Notes under the pieces: model-generated
What the model saw: only the letters and a program-made list of their open reading frames with translations
Databases searched by the model: none
Told to the model about the DNA's origin: nothing
Translations under genes and position numbers: made by a program
Shown here: positions 1 through 7,674 of the stretch, in pieces
Position numbering within the stretch: position 1 is the first letter of the stretch
Layout: every line of letters begins with the position of its first letter
IMG/VR virus record: IMGVR_UViG_3300030389_004061
Coordinates: 1 to 28,570 of that record
DNA length: 28,570 nt
Reading direction: 5' to 3' (one strand)
From: a virus

Positions 1-2
1 AT

Positions 3-293
3 GATTTTTGGAATCAATATCAAAAAATTAAGAAAAGAGCTAGTGGTCAATCTAAAAAACTTACTTATCAGCATTACAATAAACTTTCAAAAAAAATACA
101 AAGTCAGTTAAAACCTGCTTTATTAAGAGCTATAGCTGACCAAAATAAAATTGAAAAAGATGGTGGCTTTGTTACCTGTTTTCCAAATGCGTTTAAATGG
201 TTACGTGATGGCTATTATGAAGTATTTCTTTGTGTACAAGAACAAAAAAGCAAGTTAAAATTAAATTCCAAGAACAAAAACGTTCCATTTTAA
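3..293 (+). CDS. Phage replication protein, C-terminal fragment (O/DnaD-like), cut by window edge
   Basis: The reading frame is open from the window edge to TAA at 291-293 and gives 96 residues. It begins DFWNQYQKIKKRAS and continues through YNKLSKKIQ and a C-terminal FKWLRDGYYE. The order FW..Y.KI..R.A, then ..KL...I, then D.GFVT.FP.AF.WL.DG.Y is typical of the C-terminal tail of phage replication initiator proteins of the lambda O / DnaD-like type. In those, a basic helical region ends in an F(I/V)P.PA.WL..R.W.. pattern. The N-terminal DNA-binding domain would lie upstream and is not visible. Family assignment is by this tail pattern only, so it is moderately sure. Its place just before a zinc-motif protein and the packaging genes suits the end of a replication module. 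Confidence 0.6.
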   Translation, partial: DFWNQYQKIKKRASGQSKKLTYQHYNKLSKKIQSQLKPALLRAIADQNKIEKDGGFVTCFPNAFKWLRDGYYEVFLCVQEQKSKLKLNSKNKNVPF

Positions 294-303
294 ATCCCGC
301 ATT

Positions 304-465
304 ATGTTTAATCCAACTCACATTATTAAAAAAACCGGTGAAAAAGTTGAATTATATGAACCTTTTCCTAATGATTTAGGCAAAGTTTGTGTATTAACTA
401 ATCATCAAACTTATTACAAGGGTCATCTTTATTGTTTACCAGAAGAATTAGAGGTCATTAAATAA
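304..465 (+). CDS. Small hypothetical protein (53 aa)
   Basis: This ORF runs from ATG at 304 to TAA at 463-465 and encodes 53 residues. It begins 10 bases after the replication-protein stop, and its stop overlaps the next start in a TAATG. The sequence is hydrophilic, with short beta-strand-like segments and a C-terminus reading YYKGHLYCLPEELEVI, which looks like a compact beta-rich (perhaps SH3-like) fold. It has no signal peptide, no membrane segment and no catalytic motif I recognise. The tight coupling to both neighbours supports a real gene of the early/replication operon. Function is unknown. Confidence 0.7.
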   Translation: MFNPTHIIKKTGEKVELYEPFPNDLGKVCVLTNHQTYYKGHLYCLPEELEVIK

Positions 466-935
466 TGGCCTTTTTTAAAAGATCAGCTACTGATCGAGAT
501 TTAACTTTTCGAGTTCCAGACTACAATTGTTTTGCATGTAATGATTCTGGAATTGTTCATAATTCTGATGGATATTTATCTAATGAATTACCCGGCTATG
601 ATCAAAATCATGATTTAGCTATTATTTGTTGGTGTCAAGCTGCTTATCCTAAAAGAGGAGATGATGGTTCAATTGTAAAATCAGGCTTCCGTGATGAATC
701 TTCAAATATCTGTAACAATGTTGGGGTAGATATACCAAAAGATAAAACTAGATTAATTCATACTTTAAGAAAAGAAAGTTGGGAATCTAGTTGTAAAGAA
801 TTAAATAAAATTAGACAAGAAAATTTAAAAGGAAATAAAATGGAACTTCCTAGTTATATTCTTAAAGTTAAACAACAATTAAACAACTCAAAAGGTATTT
901 TAAATGACATCAGAAAGACAAAAACCAGTGATTAA
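465..935 (+). CDS. Zinc-motif protein (CxxC...CxC), possibly replication-associated
   Basis: This 156-residue protein starts in a TAATG overlap with the previous gene. Near the N-terminus it has C22-x2-C25 followed by NDSG, then C55-x-C57. The pattern C..C.D(S/T)G...C.C is what is seen in the zinc-binding part of DnaC/DnaI-type helicase loaders and DnaJ-like zinc sites. There is no Walker A or B motif, so this is not a complete helicase loader. The rest is lysine-rich and helical, and the last 50 residues (ELPSYILKVKQQLNN...) suggest a coiled or helical tail. Because it follows an O/DnaD-like gene, a role beside replication is a reasonable inference, but nothing in the sequence proves it. Its C-terminus overlaps the next gene by 32 bases. 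Confidence 0.75.
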   Translation: MAFFKRSATDRDLTFRVPDYNCFACNDSGIVHNSDGYLSNELPGYDQNHDLAIICWCQAAYPKRGDDGSIVKSGFRDESSNICNNVGVDIPKDKTRLIHTLRKESWESSCKELNKIRQENLKGNKMELPSYILKVKQQLNNSKGILNDIRKTKTSD

Positions 936-1155
936 ATCTTTAAAAAAATTATTGTTTAAAGCTGAAGTTATTGCAGCAGCTATTCGTGATAATGCTATAG
1001 AAGAAAAGATGCCAATTGAAAAAGACTTGATATTATCAGTTCATAACCAATTAAAATCAATAGACAGGTCATTAGATTATGCAGGAAAAATCGGAAAACA
1101 CGATCTCAATACAGGAATTAAATCAAGATCCGAACAATGCTCGATTAAGAACTGA
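904..1155 (+). CDS. Small hypothetical helical protein (83 aa)
   Basis: This ORF starts at ATG 904 inside the end of the previous gene and ends at 1155, inside the start of the ParB-like gene. It is the only frame that covers 936-1078 sensibly. The protein is basic and mostly helical (for example KKLLFKAEVIAAAIRDNAIEE), with no cysteine motif, signal peptide or membrane segment. The long overlaps of 32 bases upstream and 77 bases downstream are unusual even for a compact phage. The last 25 residues, in the overlap, look less protein-like than the rest. I do not recognise a family. It could be a real small regulatory or replication-accessory protein. Confidence 0.6.
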   Translation: MTSERQKPVIKSLKKLLFKAEVIAAAIRDNAIEEKMPIEKDLILSVHNQLKSIDRSLDYAGKIGKHDLNTGIKSRSEQCSIKN

Positions 1156-1603
1156 TCGATCAGCAAAATTAATTTCTGAATCTTTAGAAAAATTTGGTAC
1201 TGGTAGATCAATTGTAATTGACGAAAACAATACAATTATTGCTGGTAATGGAACTATTGAAGGTGCAAAAGCTGCCGGAGTAAAAAATGTAAAAGTTATA
1301 GAAACAAATGGAGATGAAATTATTGCAGTAAAAAGAACTAATTTAACTAAAGATCAAAAAGTTGGTTTAGCTATTGCTGATAATAGATCTTCTGATTTAT
1401 CAGACTGGGATAGATCGGTTTTAGAAGAATTAACTATGGATTATGATTTAAAGCCGTTTTTTGAAGAAGAAGATTTAGAAGAATTACTAGGTTCAGGCGA
1501 AATTAAAGATTTTGAAGGTTCTCGAGAACAGTTAGAGGAAGATTTTCAAAAATTTGATTGCACTTGTCCTCGTTGTGGTTTTGAATTTAACAATAAAAAA
1601 TGA
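1079..1603 (+). CDS. ParB-like (ParB/Srx) domain protein with C-terminal CxCxxC
   Basis: The 174-residue protein begins with ISIQELNQDPNNARLRTD, the typical first strand of a ParB N-terminal domain. It continues with GRSIVIDENNTIIAGNGT (corresponding to the ParB box 'PIVVD...I..G..R') and later ADNRSSDLSDWD. This layout, including the 'ADN....W' segment, is the one found in phage ParB-domain proteins linked to DNA methyltransferases. The usual basic residue after the G.G turn is replaced by T, so nuclease or nucleotide-handling activity is uncertain. The C-terminus carries C161, C163 and C166 (CTCPRCGF), a short zinc-ribbon-like piece. The start is set by the conserved first strand, even though it overlaps the previous gene by 77 bases. 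It overlaps the methyltransferase start by ATGA, so the pair is probably translated together. Confidence 0.85.
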   Translation: MQEKSENTISIQELNQDPNNARLRTDRSAKLISESLEKFGTGRSIVIDENNTIIAGNGTIEGAKAAGVKNVKVIETNGDEIIAVKRTNLTKDQKVGLAIADNRSSDLSDWDRSVLEELTMDYDLKPFFEEEDLEELLGSGEIKDFEGSREQLEEDFQKFDCTCPRCGFEFNNKK

Positions 1604-2631
1604 ATAAAAAAACTGGTGCCTGGTATCTTTCTGAATTAAAAGATATTAAAAAAAATAATTTAAATGTTTTTAGTTGTTTTCACTGTGGCGGTGGTTCAAC
1701 TATGGGTTATAAATTAGCTGGATTTAATGTTTTAGGCGGTGTAGAAATAGATGAAGAAATGATGAATATCTACAGAGCTAACCATAATCCTAAATTTAGC
1801 TATCAAATGGGAGTCCAGGAGTTTAATAAATTAGAAAAAATACCAGAAGAATTAAAAAATTTAGATATTTTAGATGGTTCTCCGCCTTGTTCTACTTTTA
1901 GCATGGCAGGCAAACGTGAAAAAAAATGGGGAAAAGAATTTAAATTTAGAGAAGGTCAGAAATATCAGAGGTTAGATGATTTGTTTTTTCATTTTATTCA
2001 AACTGCTAAACTACTTCAGCCGAAAATAGTAGTAGCAGAAAATGTTAAAGGCCTTATAGCTGGTAATGCTCGAGGCTATGTAAAAGAAATATTTAATGAT
2101 TTAAGAAAAGCTGGATATGAAACACAGTTATTTTTATTTAACTCTGCTGCTATGGGCGTTCCGCAGAAAAGAGAAAGAACTTTTTTTATTGCCAGAAGAT
2201 TAGATTTAAATTTAAAACCTTTTAAACCTACATTTAAAGAAAGGCCTATTTCATGTAAAACTGCTTTTGAAGGAATAACTTCAGAATCATTTGTTAAGCC
2301 AATAGGTCCTGCAGCTAGAGCTTTATGGCATAAAGTAAAGCCTGGAGAAAGTTTATCTAAAGCTCATAGCAAAGGTTATTTTTTTAATTATGGTATGTTA
2401 AATCCTAATCAGCCTTCGCCAACTATTCTTGCAAATTCTGGAATGACTCATTGGCAATCACCGCGTACTTTAAGTGCTGAAGAAAATAAAAGATTACAGA
2501 CTTTTCCAGAAGATTTTAACTTTTTAAAGTCTGACCCAAGGTATGTTATGGGTATGTCAGTTCCCCCTTTTATGACTCAGCGTGTAGCATTAGAAATATA
2601 TAATCACTGGTTTAAAACAGAAAATATTTAA
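1600..2631 (+). CDS. C5-cytosine DNA methyltransferase
   Basis: At 343 residues this is a complete C5-cytosine methyltransferase, which transfers a methyl group from S-adenosylmethionine to cytosine in DNA. Visible motifs in order: motif I FSCFHCGGGS (24-33), motif IV GSPPCSTFS with catalytic C97, motif VI AENVKG (E147-N148-V149), and motif VIII PQKRERTFF (Q189, R191, R193). The target-recognition region lies around 205-270. Motif IX is PSPTI (272-276) and motif X MGMSVPPFMTQRVA lies near 317-330. The target-recognition region is short, so the site cannot be guessed. No restriction endonuclease lies beside it, so it is likely an orphan phage enzyme that protects phage DNA or marks it before packaging. 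Its start overlaps the ParB-like gene by 4 bases, and TerS begins at the base after its stop. Confidence 0.95.
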   Translation: MNKKTGAWYLSELKDIKKNNLNVFSCFHCGGGSTMGYKLAGFNVLGGVEIDEEMMNIYRANHNPKFSYQMGVQEFNKLEKIPEELKNLDILDGSPPCSTFSMAGKREKKWGKEFKFREGQKYQRLDDLFFHFIQTAKLLQPKIVVAENVKGLIAGNARGYVKEIFNDLRKAGYETQLFLFNSAAMGVPQKRERTFFIARRLDLNLKPFKPTFKERPISCKTAFEGITSESFVKPIGPAARALWHKVKPGESLSKAHSKGYFFNYGMLNPNQPSPTILANSGMTHWQSPRTLSAEENKRLQTFPEDFNFLKSDPRYVMGMSVPPFMTQRVALEIYNHWFKTENI

Positions 2632-2955
2632 ATGGCAGCTTCTGAATCAAGCAAAATTGAGATAGATGTTAGAGTACAAAAGCTTTCTCGTATCATTGCG
2701 CGTGGTGGCAGAAGATCTGATTGTTTGCGATACGCTAGGGAAAACTGGGGGGTGTCTGAAGGTACAGTTGATAATTATTTAAAAAAAGCTAGAGATGAAA
2801 TTAAAAAAGATTGGGATATTGAAAGACCTCAAATGATTGCTGATTTATTAGCTCAATGTTCAACATTACAAATGGAAGCTAGAAATGCAGGTCAATTTAA
2901 TATTGCTCTTGGTGCTATAAATACTGCAGCTAAATTAGCTGATCTTTGCTCGTGA
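2632..2955 (+). CDS. Probable small terminase subunit
   Basis: This 107-residue protein sits directly before the large terminase. Its N-terminal half contains a helix-turn-helix-like segment (CLRYARENWGVSEGTVDNYLKKA, about residues 33-55). The rest is helical (MIADLLAQCSTLQMEARNAG), the layout of small terminase subunits, which bind the packaging start site and oligomerise through helices. It begins at the base after the methyltransferase stop and ends in a GTGA overlap with TerL. The assignment rests on this helix-turn-helix plus oligomerisation-helix layout and on gene order, not on a sequence match I can verify. Packaging sites (cos or pac) are often in or near this gene, but none can be identified by eye. 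Confidence 0.8.
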   Translation: MAASESSKIEIDVRVQKLSRIIARGGRRSDCLRYARENWGVSEGTVDNYLKKARDEIKKDWDIERPQMIADLLAQCSTLQMEARNAGQFNIALGAINTAAKLADLCS

Positions 2956-4298
2956 GTTTTTTAGATACTTTAAAACAAGGTCATGTATTAAGCGGTAATG
3001 GTTTATATGAATTACCTTCAGCAAATGAAGTTATAACGAAAATTCGAAATAATTTATTACCGCATCAAGAAAAATTTTGTGAAGATACTGAACATAGAAA
3101 ATTAGCTTTAGTTTGTGGTTTTGGTGCGGGTAAAACTTATGCTTTAGTTTCAAAATCTTTTATGCTTGCAGCTATGAATGTTGGACATATTTCTGCAGTT
3201 TTTGAACCAACCAGTCCAATGCTTCGTGACATTTTAATGCGTACTATGAATGATTTACTTGAAGAATGGCAAATACCTTACACTTTTCGCGCAAGTCCTT
3301 TACCTGAATATGTTTTATCTTTTCAAGAAGGTTCGCATACAATTTTATTAAGAACTATTCTTACATATCAACGACTTCGTGGACAAAATCTCTGCGCTGT
3401 TGGATTTGATGAGGCTGATACTGTACCAAAAAGAGACGCGGAGCAAGCTATGAATATGGCTTTAGCCAGACTGAGATCGGGTAATATTCAACAATTTTAT
3501 GCAACAACAACTCCTGAGGGTCATTCGTGGGCATTTGAAACATTTGAAAAAAACGCCAAAGAAGATACAAGATTAATAAAAGCAAAAACAAGCGATAATC
3601 CATATTTACCCGAAGGTTTTATTGATTCTTTATTAGAAAACTATCCACCGCAACTAATCCAGGCATATTTGAATGGAAACTTTACGAACCTTACAACCGG
3701 AGCTGTTTATTCTAGATTTGATAGAAATAAACATGTAATTAATAAAATACCTTTTTCTATTGATAATGAAATTATTAAAATTGGAATTGATTTTAACGTA
3801 ATGAATTGCAATGCAGTTGTTTGTATTACTTCAGGAGATCAATTATTTATTATTGATGAAATAACTAAAAAACAAGATACTGATGCTCTGGCAAGAGAAA
3901 TAGTTAGGCGTTATGGTAGAAATAAGATTTTAGTTTATCCAGATGCTAGTGGTGCCAATAGATCAACAATCAATGCAAGCAAAACAGATATTGCAATTTT
4001 GCAAAGTTATGGCTTTACAAGTATGGCGCTCCGAAGTAATCCACCAATCAAAGACCGAGTTCAAACCTTACAAGCACTCTTGGAAAACTCAAAAGGACGG
4101 GTGCGTGTGGCGATTCATGCCCGTTGCCGACGCTTAATCGAATGTTTAGAATTACAAAGTTATGATGAAAAAACAGGCGATCCAGATAAACAAAATGGTT
4201 ACGATCACCTCAATGACGCGCTTGGATATTTATGTTATAAGGAGTTTAATATGATTTATAGTAGAGCAGGAAATAAAACAGGCATTAGAATTTACTAA
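2952..4298 (+). CDS. terL: Large terminase subunit (packaging ATPase/nuclease)
   Basis: TerL is the motor that pumps DNA into the prohead and cuts the concatemer. I chose the GTG at 2952, which overlaps the TerS stop as GTGA and gives 448 residues. A TTG at 2946 would add two residues. The N-terminal ATPase has Walker A GFGAGKT (56-62), Walker B GFDEAD with D153/E154, and a coupling motif TTTPEG (185-190). The C-terminal RNase H-like nuclease has D280 in IGIDFN, D331 in VYPDASG and D422 in HLNDALGY. All key acidic residues are present, so the enzyme should be active. The length is normal for the family. A 27-base AT-rich gap separates it from the portal gene. Confidence 0.96.
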   Translation: MSFLDTLKQGHVLSGNGLYELPSANEVITKIRNNLLPHQEKFCEDTEHRKLALVCGFGAGKTYALVSKSFMLAAMNVGHISAVFEPTSPMLRDILMRTMNDLLEEWQIPYTFRASPLPEYVLSFQEGSHTILLRTILTYQRLRGQNLCAVGFDEADTVPKRDAEQAMNMALARLRSGNIQQFYATTTPEGHSWAFETFEKNAKEDTRLIKAKTSDNPYLPEGFIDSLLENYPPQLIQAYLNGNFTNLTTGAVYSRFDRNKHVINKIPFSIDNEIIKIGIDFNVMNCNAVVCITSGDQLFIIDEITKKQDTDALAREIVRRYGRNKILVYPDASGANRSTINASKTDIAILQSYGFTSMALRSNPPIKDRVQTLQALLENSKGRVRVAIHARCRRLIECLELQSYDEKTGDPDKQNGYDHLNDALGYLCYKEFNMIYSRAGNKTGIRIY

Positions 4299-4325
4299 AG
4301 ACCTGATATTATTAATTTAAAAACA

Positions 4326-5711
4326 ATGTATAGCTCTTTCACAAATAGAATTGATAGTTTTGAAATACCAGTAACTGAAGTACAACAGCAAAATCAGGCG
4401 TGGAGAAATATGCAAAGTCATTGGGGATTGATAGAAGATTTAATTGAAGGAACCAGTAAAATTCGAGGTAAAGCAAGGATTTATTTAAAACAAGAACCGC
4501 GTGAAGAAGATGAAAGTTATGATGTTCGTTTATCTCGTTCTGTTTGTCCACCTTATTATGTAAGAATGGAAAGAATGTTGGCGGGTATGCTTACTCGTAA
4601 ACCAGTAAGATTATCAGATGTTCCAGAGATTATTGAAGAACATTTATTCGATACTGATTTAGAAGGAAATAATTTAACTAATTTTATTTATAATGTTTCT
4701 CGTTTATGTATTCGTTATGGTCATGTTGGTGTATTAGTTGATGCTCCGGCTGAAGGTGGCAGACCTTATTGGATTCCTTATACTCCACGAGACATCATTG
4801 GTTGGCGTACAGAAATTGATAATGGATTAAGAAAACTTACTCAATTAAGATTAACTGAAAGAGTAGTTAAACCAAAAGGTTTATATGGTGAAGAAACTGT
4901 TGAACAAATAAGAGTATTAGAACCTGGAACATTTCAATTATTTCAAAGAAATAATGATGGTGATTTTAAAAAAGTTGACGAAGGAACAACAAGTTTAGAT
5001 TTTATTCCTTTTAGCGTCGCTTATAGTAATAAGGTTGGTATTTACGAAAGTAGACCGCCTTTAGAAGATATTGCTGAATTAAACATCAAAAGCTATCAAA
5101 TTCAAAGCGATTATGATAATCAATTACATATAAGCGCAGTTCCTATGCTTGCTTTTTTTGGATTTCCTGCTGCTGCTGAAGAAGTAAGTGCAGGACCCAG
5201 TGAAGCATTATCTTTACCCGAAGGAAGTAGTGCAAGTTATATTGAACCAAATGGAAATAGTTTTAATGCGCAAAGAGAAAGAATTGATAAATTAGAATAT
5301 CAAATTAATGAATTAGGTTTGGCAGCTATACTTGGGCAAAAAATGAGCGCGGAAACAGCTACAAGTAAAAGAATTGACAGGTCGCAGGGTGATTCTACAA
5401 TGATGGTTTTAAGTCAGCAAATTCAAGATTTAATTGATAATTGCTTAAAATTTCATGCTGCTTTTGAAAAACAAAGTGTTGCTGGCACTAGCTTTGTAAA
5501 TAGAGATTTTGTTGATACAAGTTTAGAACCACAACAAATAGATGCTTTATTAAAAATTTACGCGCAAGGAATTATAGATCAAGAAGAACTTCTTAAAAAA
5601 TTAATTGAAGGTGAAGTATTAAGTGAAGATATTGATATAGAAGATATGCTTAGTAAAACTATGCAAGGAGGGTTAATTGAAATGAATCAGCAAGAAACAA
5701 CAAATGAATAA
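4326..5711 (+). CDS. Portal protein (DUF4055-type)
   Basis: This 461-residue protein lies between TerL and a MuF-type protein, the normal place for a portal. The N-terminal part has the DUF4055 portal pattern: W..I.DLIEGT.KIRGKARIYL, then YDVRLSRSVCPPYYVRMER and MLAGMLTRKPV, then a conserved IRYGHVGVLVDAP followed by RPYWIPYTPRDIIGW. The C-terminal third is acidic and helical and ends in a Q/N/T-rich tail. Twelve such subunits usually form the ring that is the DNA channel and head-tail vertex. The gene ends in a TAATG overlap with the MuF-type gene, so the two are probably made together. Confidence 0.9.
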   Translation: MYSSFTNRIDSFEIPVTEVQQQNQAWRNMQSHWGLIEDLIEGTSKIRGKARIYLKQEPREEDESYDVRLSRSVCPPYYVRMERMLAGMLTRKPVRLSDVPEIIEEHLFDTDLEGNNLTNFIYNVSRLCIRYGHVGVLVDAPAEGGRPYWIPYTPRDIIGWRTEIDNGLRKLTQLRLTERVVKPKGLYGEETVEQIRVLEPGTFQLFQRNNDGDFKKVDEGTTSLDFIPFSVAYSNKVGIYESRPPLEDIAELNIKSYQIQSDYDNQLHISAVPMLAFFGFPAAAEEVSAGPSEALSLPEGSSASYIEPNGNSFNAQRERIDKLEYQINELGLAAILGQKMSAETATSKRIDRSQGDSTMMVLSQQIQDLIDNCLKFHAAFEKQSVAGTSFVNRDFVDTSLEPQQIDALLKIYAQGIIDQEELLKKLIEGEVLSEDIDIEDMLSKTMQGGLIEMNQQETTNE

Positions 5712-6955
5712 TGGCTATAAAGCAACAACAAATACCTGAAGCATTATATAGAAATGCAATAAATTTAAATAGATATGAAAATAGCGTAGCTCTTAAAATA
5801 GTCCAGGAATATAATAATATAATTGTTGGAATAACAGATAGATTAAAACAATTTGAAGCTGGTGAACTTACGTTAACTCCCGCAGCTGTTAATAGACAAA
5901 GAACTTTATTATTACAATTACAAGAAAGTTTAAATACTTGGGCTGAAAGTAGTTCATTAGTTATAACTCAAGAATTACAAGGTTTAGCTGAATTACAATC
6001 TGATTTCATACAAGAACAATTAAAAAAAGTATTACCAAGCCAGGCAACTAAAAATGCTGTTCGAACAGTTGAAATAAGTCCACAATTTGCGCAAAGCGTT
6101 GTTAATACTGATCCTCGTCAAATAAATGTATTTACATTACCCGAAGAGTTCGTAGTTCAAACAGGTACTATTCCAAAATTTAGTTTAACTGCTCGTGAAG
6201 GTGCTGTAATAAATTTGCCTAATGGTGTAAATGTAAGAACTGCTTTTCAAAGAATTGCAGCATCACAAACTGAACTTTTACAAAATACAATTCGAACAGG
6301 TTTATTATCTAACAATACAACTGCTCAAATTGCTAAAGAATTACGCGGTCAATTAAATTTTGAAGCTACTGGAACCCTTGCCCAAATAAAAGCTCGAGGT
6401 GGAATAGGAACTACTTTAGCTAATAATCAAATTGATACCATTGTTCGAACAAGTATTAATCAAGTTAGTAACTCAGCTATTAATAGTGTTTTTCAAGCAA
6501 ATTCAGATATGATTGATCGATATAAATACGTAGCAACTTTAGATAGTAGAACTTCTGCTATTTGTGGAAGGCTTGACGGTCAGGTATTTGAAATGGGTAA
6601 AGGTCCTCAACCACCTCAACATTTTAATTGTAGATCAACTATTGTTCCAATAATTAAAGATTCTTTTTTAAAACAATTCGGATTAGAAGATGATGATCTA
6701 GAAGAAGGATTACAGAGACCTTCAAAAACAGGATTATCGAATAGAGGAAAATTAGTTCCTGCTTCTGAAAATTATGCAGTTTGGTTAAGTAAACAAGATG
6801 TTGCAACACAAAATAAAGTATTTGGTATTGAAAAATCTAAAATATATAGATCAGAACTTAAAACTAATAATCCAACTGATGTTTTTCGTAAATTTGTGCG
6901 TTCAGACGGATCAACGTTAACATTAGAGGAGTTAAGACAAGCTAATGCCGATTAA
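5711..6955 (+). CDS. MuF/SPP1 gp7-type head morphogenesis protein
   Basis: The 414-residue protein has a helical N-terminal region and a MuF (phage head morphogenesis, SPP1 gp7) domain at roughly residues 240-325. The domain reads [16 protein letters not shown]..., then [20 protein letters not shown] and [14 protein letters not shown]. The spaced C(G)RLDG and PP.H.NCRS residues are the signature of the family. These proteins are minor capsid components that bind the portal and are often carried into the virion. After the MuF domain comes a further 90-residue extension, which includes [15 protein letters not shown], a piece also seen in extended MuF proteins. The start is a TAATG overlap with the portal. 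The end overlaps the first lysine-rich gene by 11 bases. Confidence 0.92.
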   Translation: MAIKQQQIPEALYRNAINLNRYENSVALKIVQEYNNIIVGITDRLKQFEAGELTLTPAAVNRQRTLLLQLQESLNTWAESSSLVITQELQGLAELQSDFIQEQLKKVLPSQATKNAVRTVEISPQFAQSVVNTDPRQINVFTLPEEFVVQTGTIPKFSLTAREGAVINLPNGVNVRTAFQRIAASQTELLQNTIRTGLLSNNTTAQIAKELRGQLNFEATGTLAQIKARGGIGTTLANNQIDTIVRTSINQVSNSAINSVFQANSDMIDRYKYVATLDSRTSAICGRLDGQVFEMGKGPQPPQHFNCRSTIVPIIKDSFLKQFGLEDDDLEEGLQRPSKTGLSNRGKLVPASENYAVWLSKQDVATQNKVFGIEKSKIYRSELKTNNPTDVFRKFVRSDGSTLTLEELRQANAD

Positions 6956-7094
6956 AAAAGGAAGATCACAAAATATAATTTCAAAAAACATTCAAATGTT
7001 AAAAAAAGAAGGAAAGCCACATAAACAAGCGGTTGCTATCGCTTTATCAACAGCAGGTAAAAAAAAGAAAAAAACAAGACGAAAAAAGAAATAA
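6945..7094 (+). CDS. Small lysine-rich protein 1 (49 aa)
   Basis: ATG at 6945 lies inside the end of the MuF-type gene, and TAA is at 7092-7094. The 49 residues read [20 protein letters not shown] and then [19 protein letters not shown] before a run of K and R. About 15 of the 49 residues are lysine. The core N....[15 protein letters not shown] is a recurrent pattern in small phage and large-virus proteins of unknown role, and it forms two short helices. It is the first of six basic proteins in a row. Its high positive charge suggests nucleic acid binding or a packaged, DNA-neutralising role, which is inference only. Confidence 0.85.
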   Translation: MPIKKGRSQNIISKNIQMLKKEGKPHKQAVAIALSTAGKKKKKTRRKKK

Positions 7095-7125
7095 ATAGTA
7101 AACTATAAATAGTTGCTTTAAAATT

Positions 7126-7203
7126 ATGCCTGGACATTATGGTTCAATGAAACCAAAAGGAACAAAAAAGAAGAAAGGAAAAAAAAAAGCTGTTAAAAAA
7201 TAA
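7126..7203 (+). CDS. Very small lysine-rich peptide (25 aa)
   Basis: ATG at 7126 to TAA at 7201-7203 gives 25 residues: MPGHYGSMKPKG followed by a tail that is almost all lysine (11 K in total). It follows a 31-base AT-rich gap and overlaps the next start in a TAATG, which supports real translation. The MPGHYG start followed by a poly-basic tail looks like a defined small protein rather than chance. There is no known domain. A role in nucleic acid binding or virion DNA condensation is only a guess from charge. Confidence 0.7.
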   Translation: MPGHYGSMKPKGTKKKKGKKKAVKK

Positions 7204-7409
7204 TGGCAAAGGTAAACAAACCAACCGATCCGGAACTGTATGCACGTGTAAAAGCTAGAGTAAAAGCTCGTGTTAAAAGATGGCCAAGTGCGTATGCAAG
7301 TGCGCAATTAGTTCAAGCTTATCAAAGAGCCGGCGGTGGTTATACTACCGTTAATAAGCCAAAAGCCAAAACAAAAAAAGGTGCTAAACGTGGCAAGAAA
7401 AAAAAGTAG
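7203..7409 (+). CDS. Basic protein with WPSAYAS motif (DUF5872-like)
   Basis: The 68-residue protein contains PELYARVKARVKARVKRW and then PSAYASAQLVQAYQRAGGGY, followed by a tail of K, G and A. The PELYARVK...K.WPSAYAS..LV..Y...GG pattern is that of a small family (DUF5872-like, from memory) found in tailed phages and also in large eukaryotic DNA viruses. Function is unknown. The start is fixed by the TAATG overlap with the 25-residue peptide. Residues 15-26 contain a short internal repeat, VKARVKAR. The strong positive charge again suggests nucleic acid binding. Confidence 0.85.
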   Translation: MAKVNKPTDPELYARVKARVKARVKRWPSAYASAQLVQAYQRAGGGYTTVNKPKAKTKKGAKRGKKKK

Positions 7410-7674
7410 AGCTCCAGGAGGTTTAACTGATTGGTTTAAAGAAAAATGGGTTGATGTAAAAACTGGTAAACCTTGCGGCAGAAAAAAATCTGAAAAAAAA
7501 CGAAAAGGTTACCCTGCATGCAGACCTACAAGACGTGTTTCCAGTAAGACACCAAAATTACTTTCAGAATTATCACCTGCAGAAAAGAAAAGATTTAAAG
7601 CAGAAAAAACAGGTAAAAAGAAAATTTCATTTCAAATGAGACGTAAACGTAAAACAACAACTAAAAAGAAATGA
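7390..7674 (+). CDS. Basic protein with WFKEKWVDVKTGKPCGR motif
   Basis: I place the start at GTG 7390, giving 94 residues beginning MARKKSRAPGGLTDWFKEKW. A GTG at 7336 in the same frame would add 18 residues of unrelated, hydrophobic-looking sequence that lies wholly inside the previous gene, so it is less likely. The core, WFKEKWVDVKTGKPCGR, continues with a second cysteine in YPACRP and then SSKTP. This is a small phage family of unknown role, with two conserved cysteines near the G/K-rich motif (CGR...YPACRP). The C-terminus is very basic. It overlaps the previous gene by 20 bases and the next by 4 (ATGA). Confidence 0.85.
   Translation: MARKKSRAPGGLTDWFKEKWVDVKTGKPCGRKKSEKKRKGYPACRPTRRVSSKTPKLLSELSPAEKKRFKAEKTGKKKISFQMRRKRKTTTKKK

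Noticed and set aside
1-111. ORF starting with ATG at base 1 (36 residues)
   Set aside because: It overlaps the clear frame-3 replication protein tail, has no motif, and the ATG at base 1 is likely chance at the window edge.
3943-4137. Plus-strand ORF of 64 residues within TerL, and others at 16197-16385 and 26042-26353
   Set aside because: They are out-of-frame shadows of strong genes (TerL, L-like and tail fibre) with no motif.
7104-7111. TATAAATA, like a T4 late promoter, 15 bases before the ATG at 7126, within an inverted repeat AACTAT-AA-ATAGTT
   Set aside because: The phage has a lambda-like tail module, not a T4-like one, and no late sigma factor is visible. Such a site is frequent by chance in AT-rich DNA.
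7336-7389. Longer GTG start for the WFKEKW protein; likewise ATG 11291 for the head closure protein and TTG 16768 for the K-like protein
   Set aside because: The added residues lie inside upstream genes and do not look like protein. Later starts (7390, 11351, 16771) fit stop/start coupling and the conserved N-termini better.
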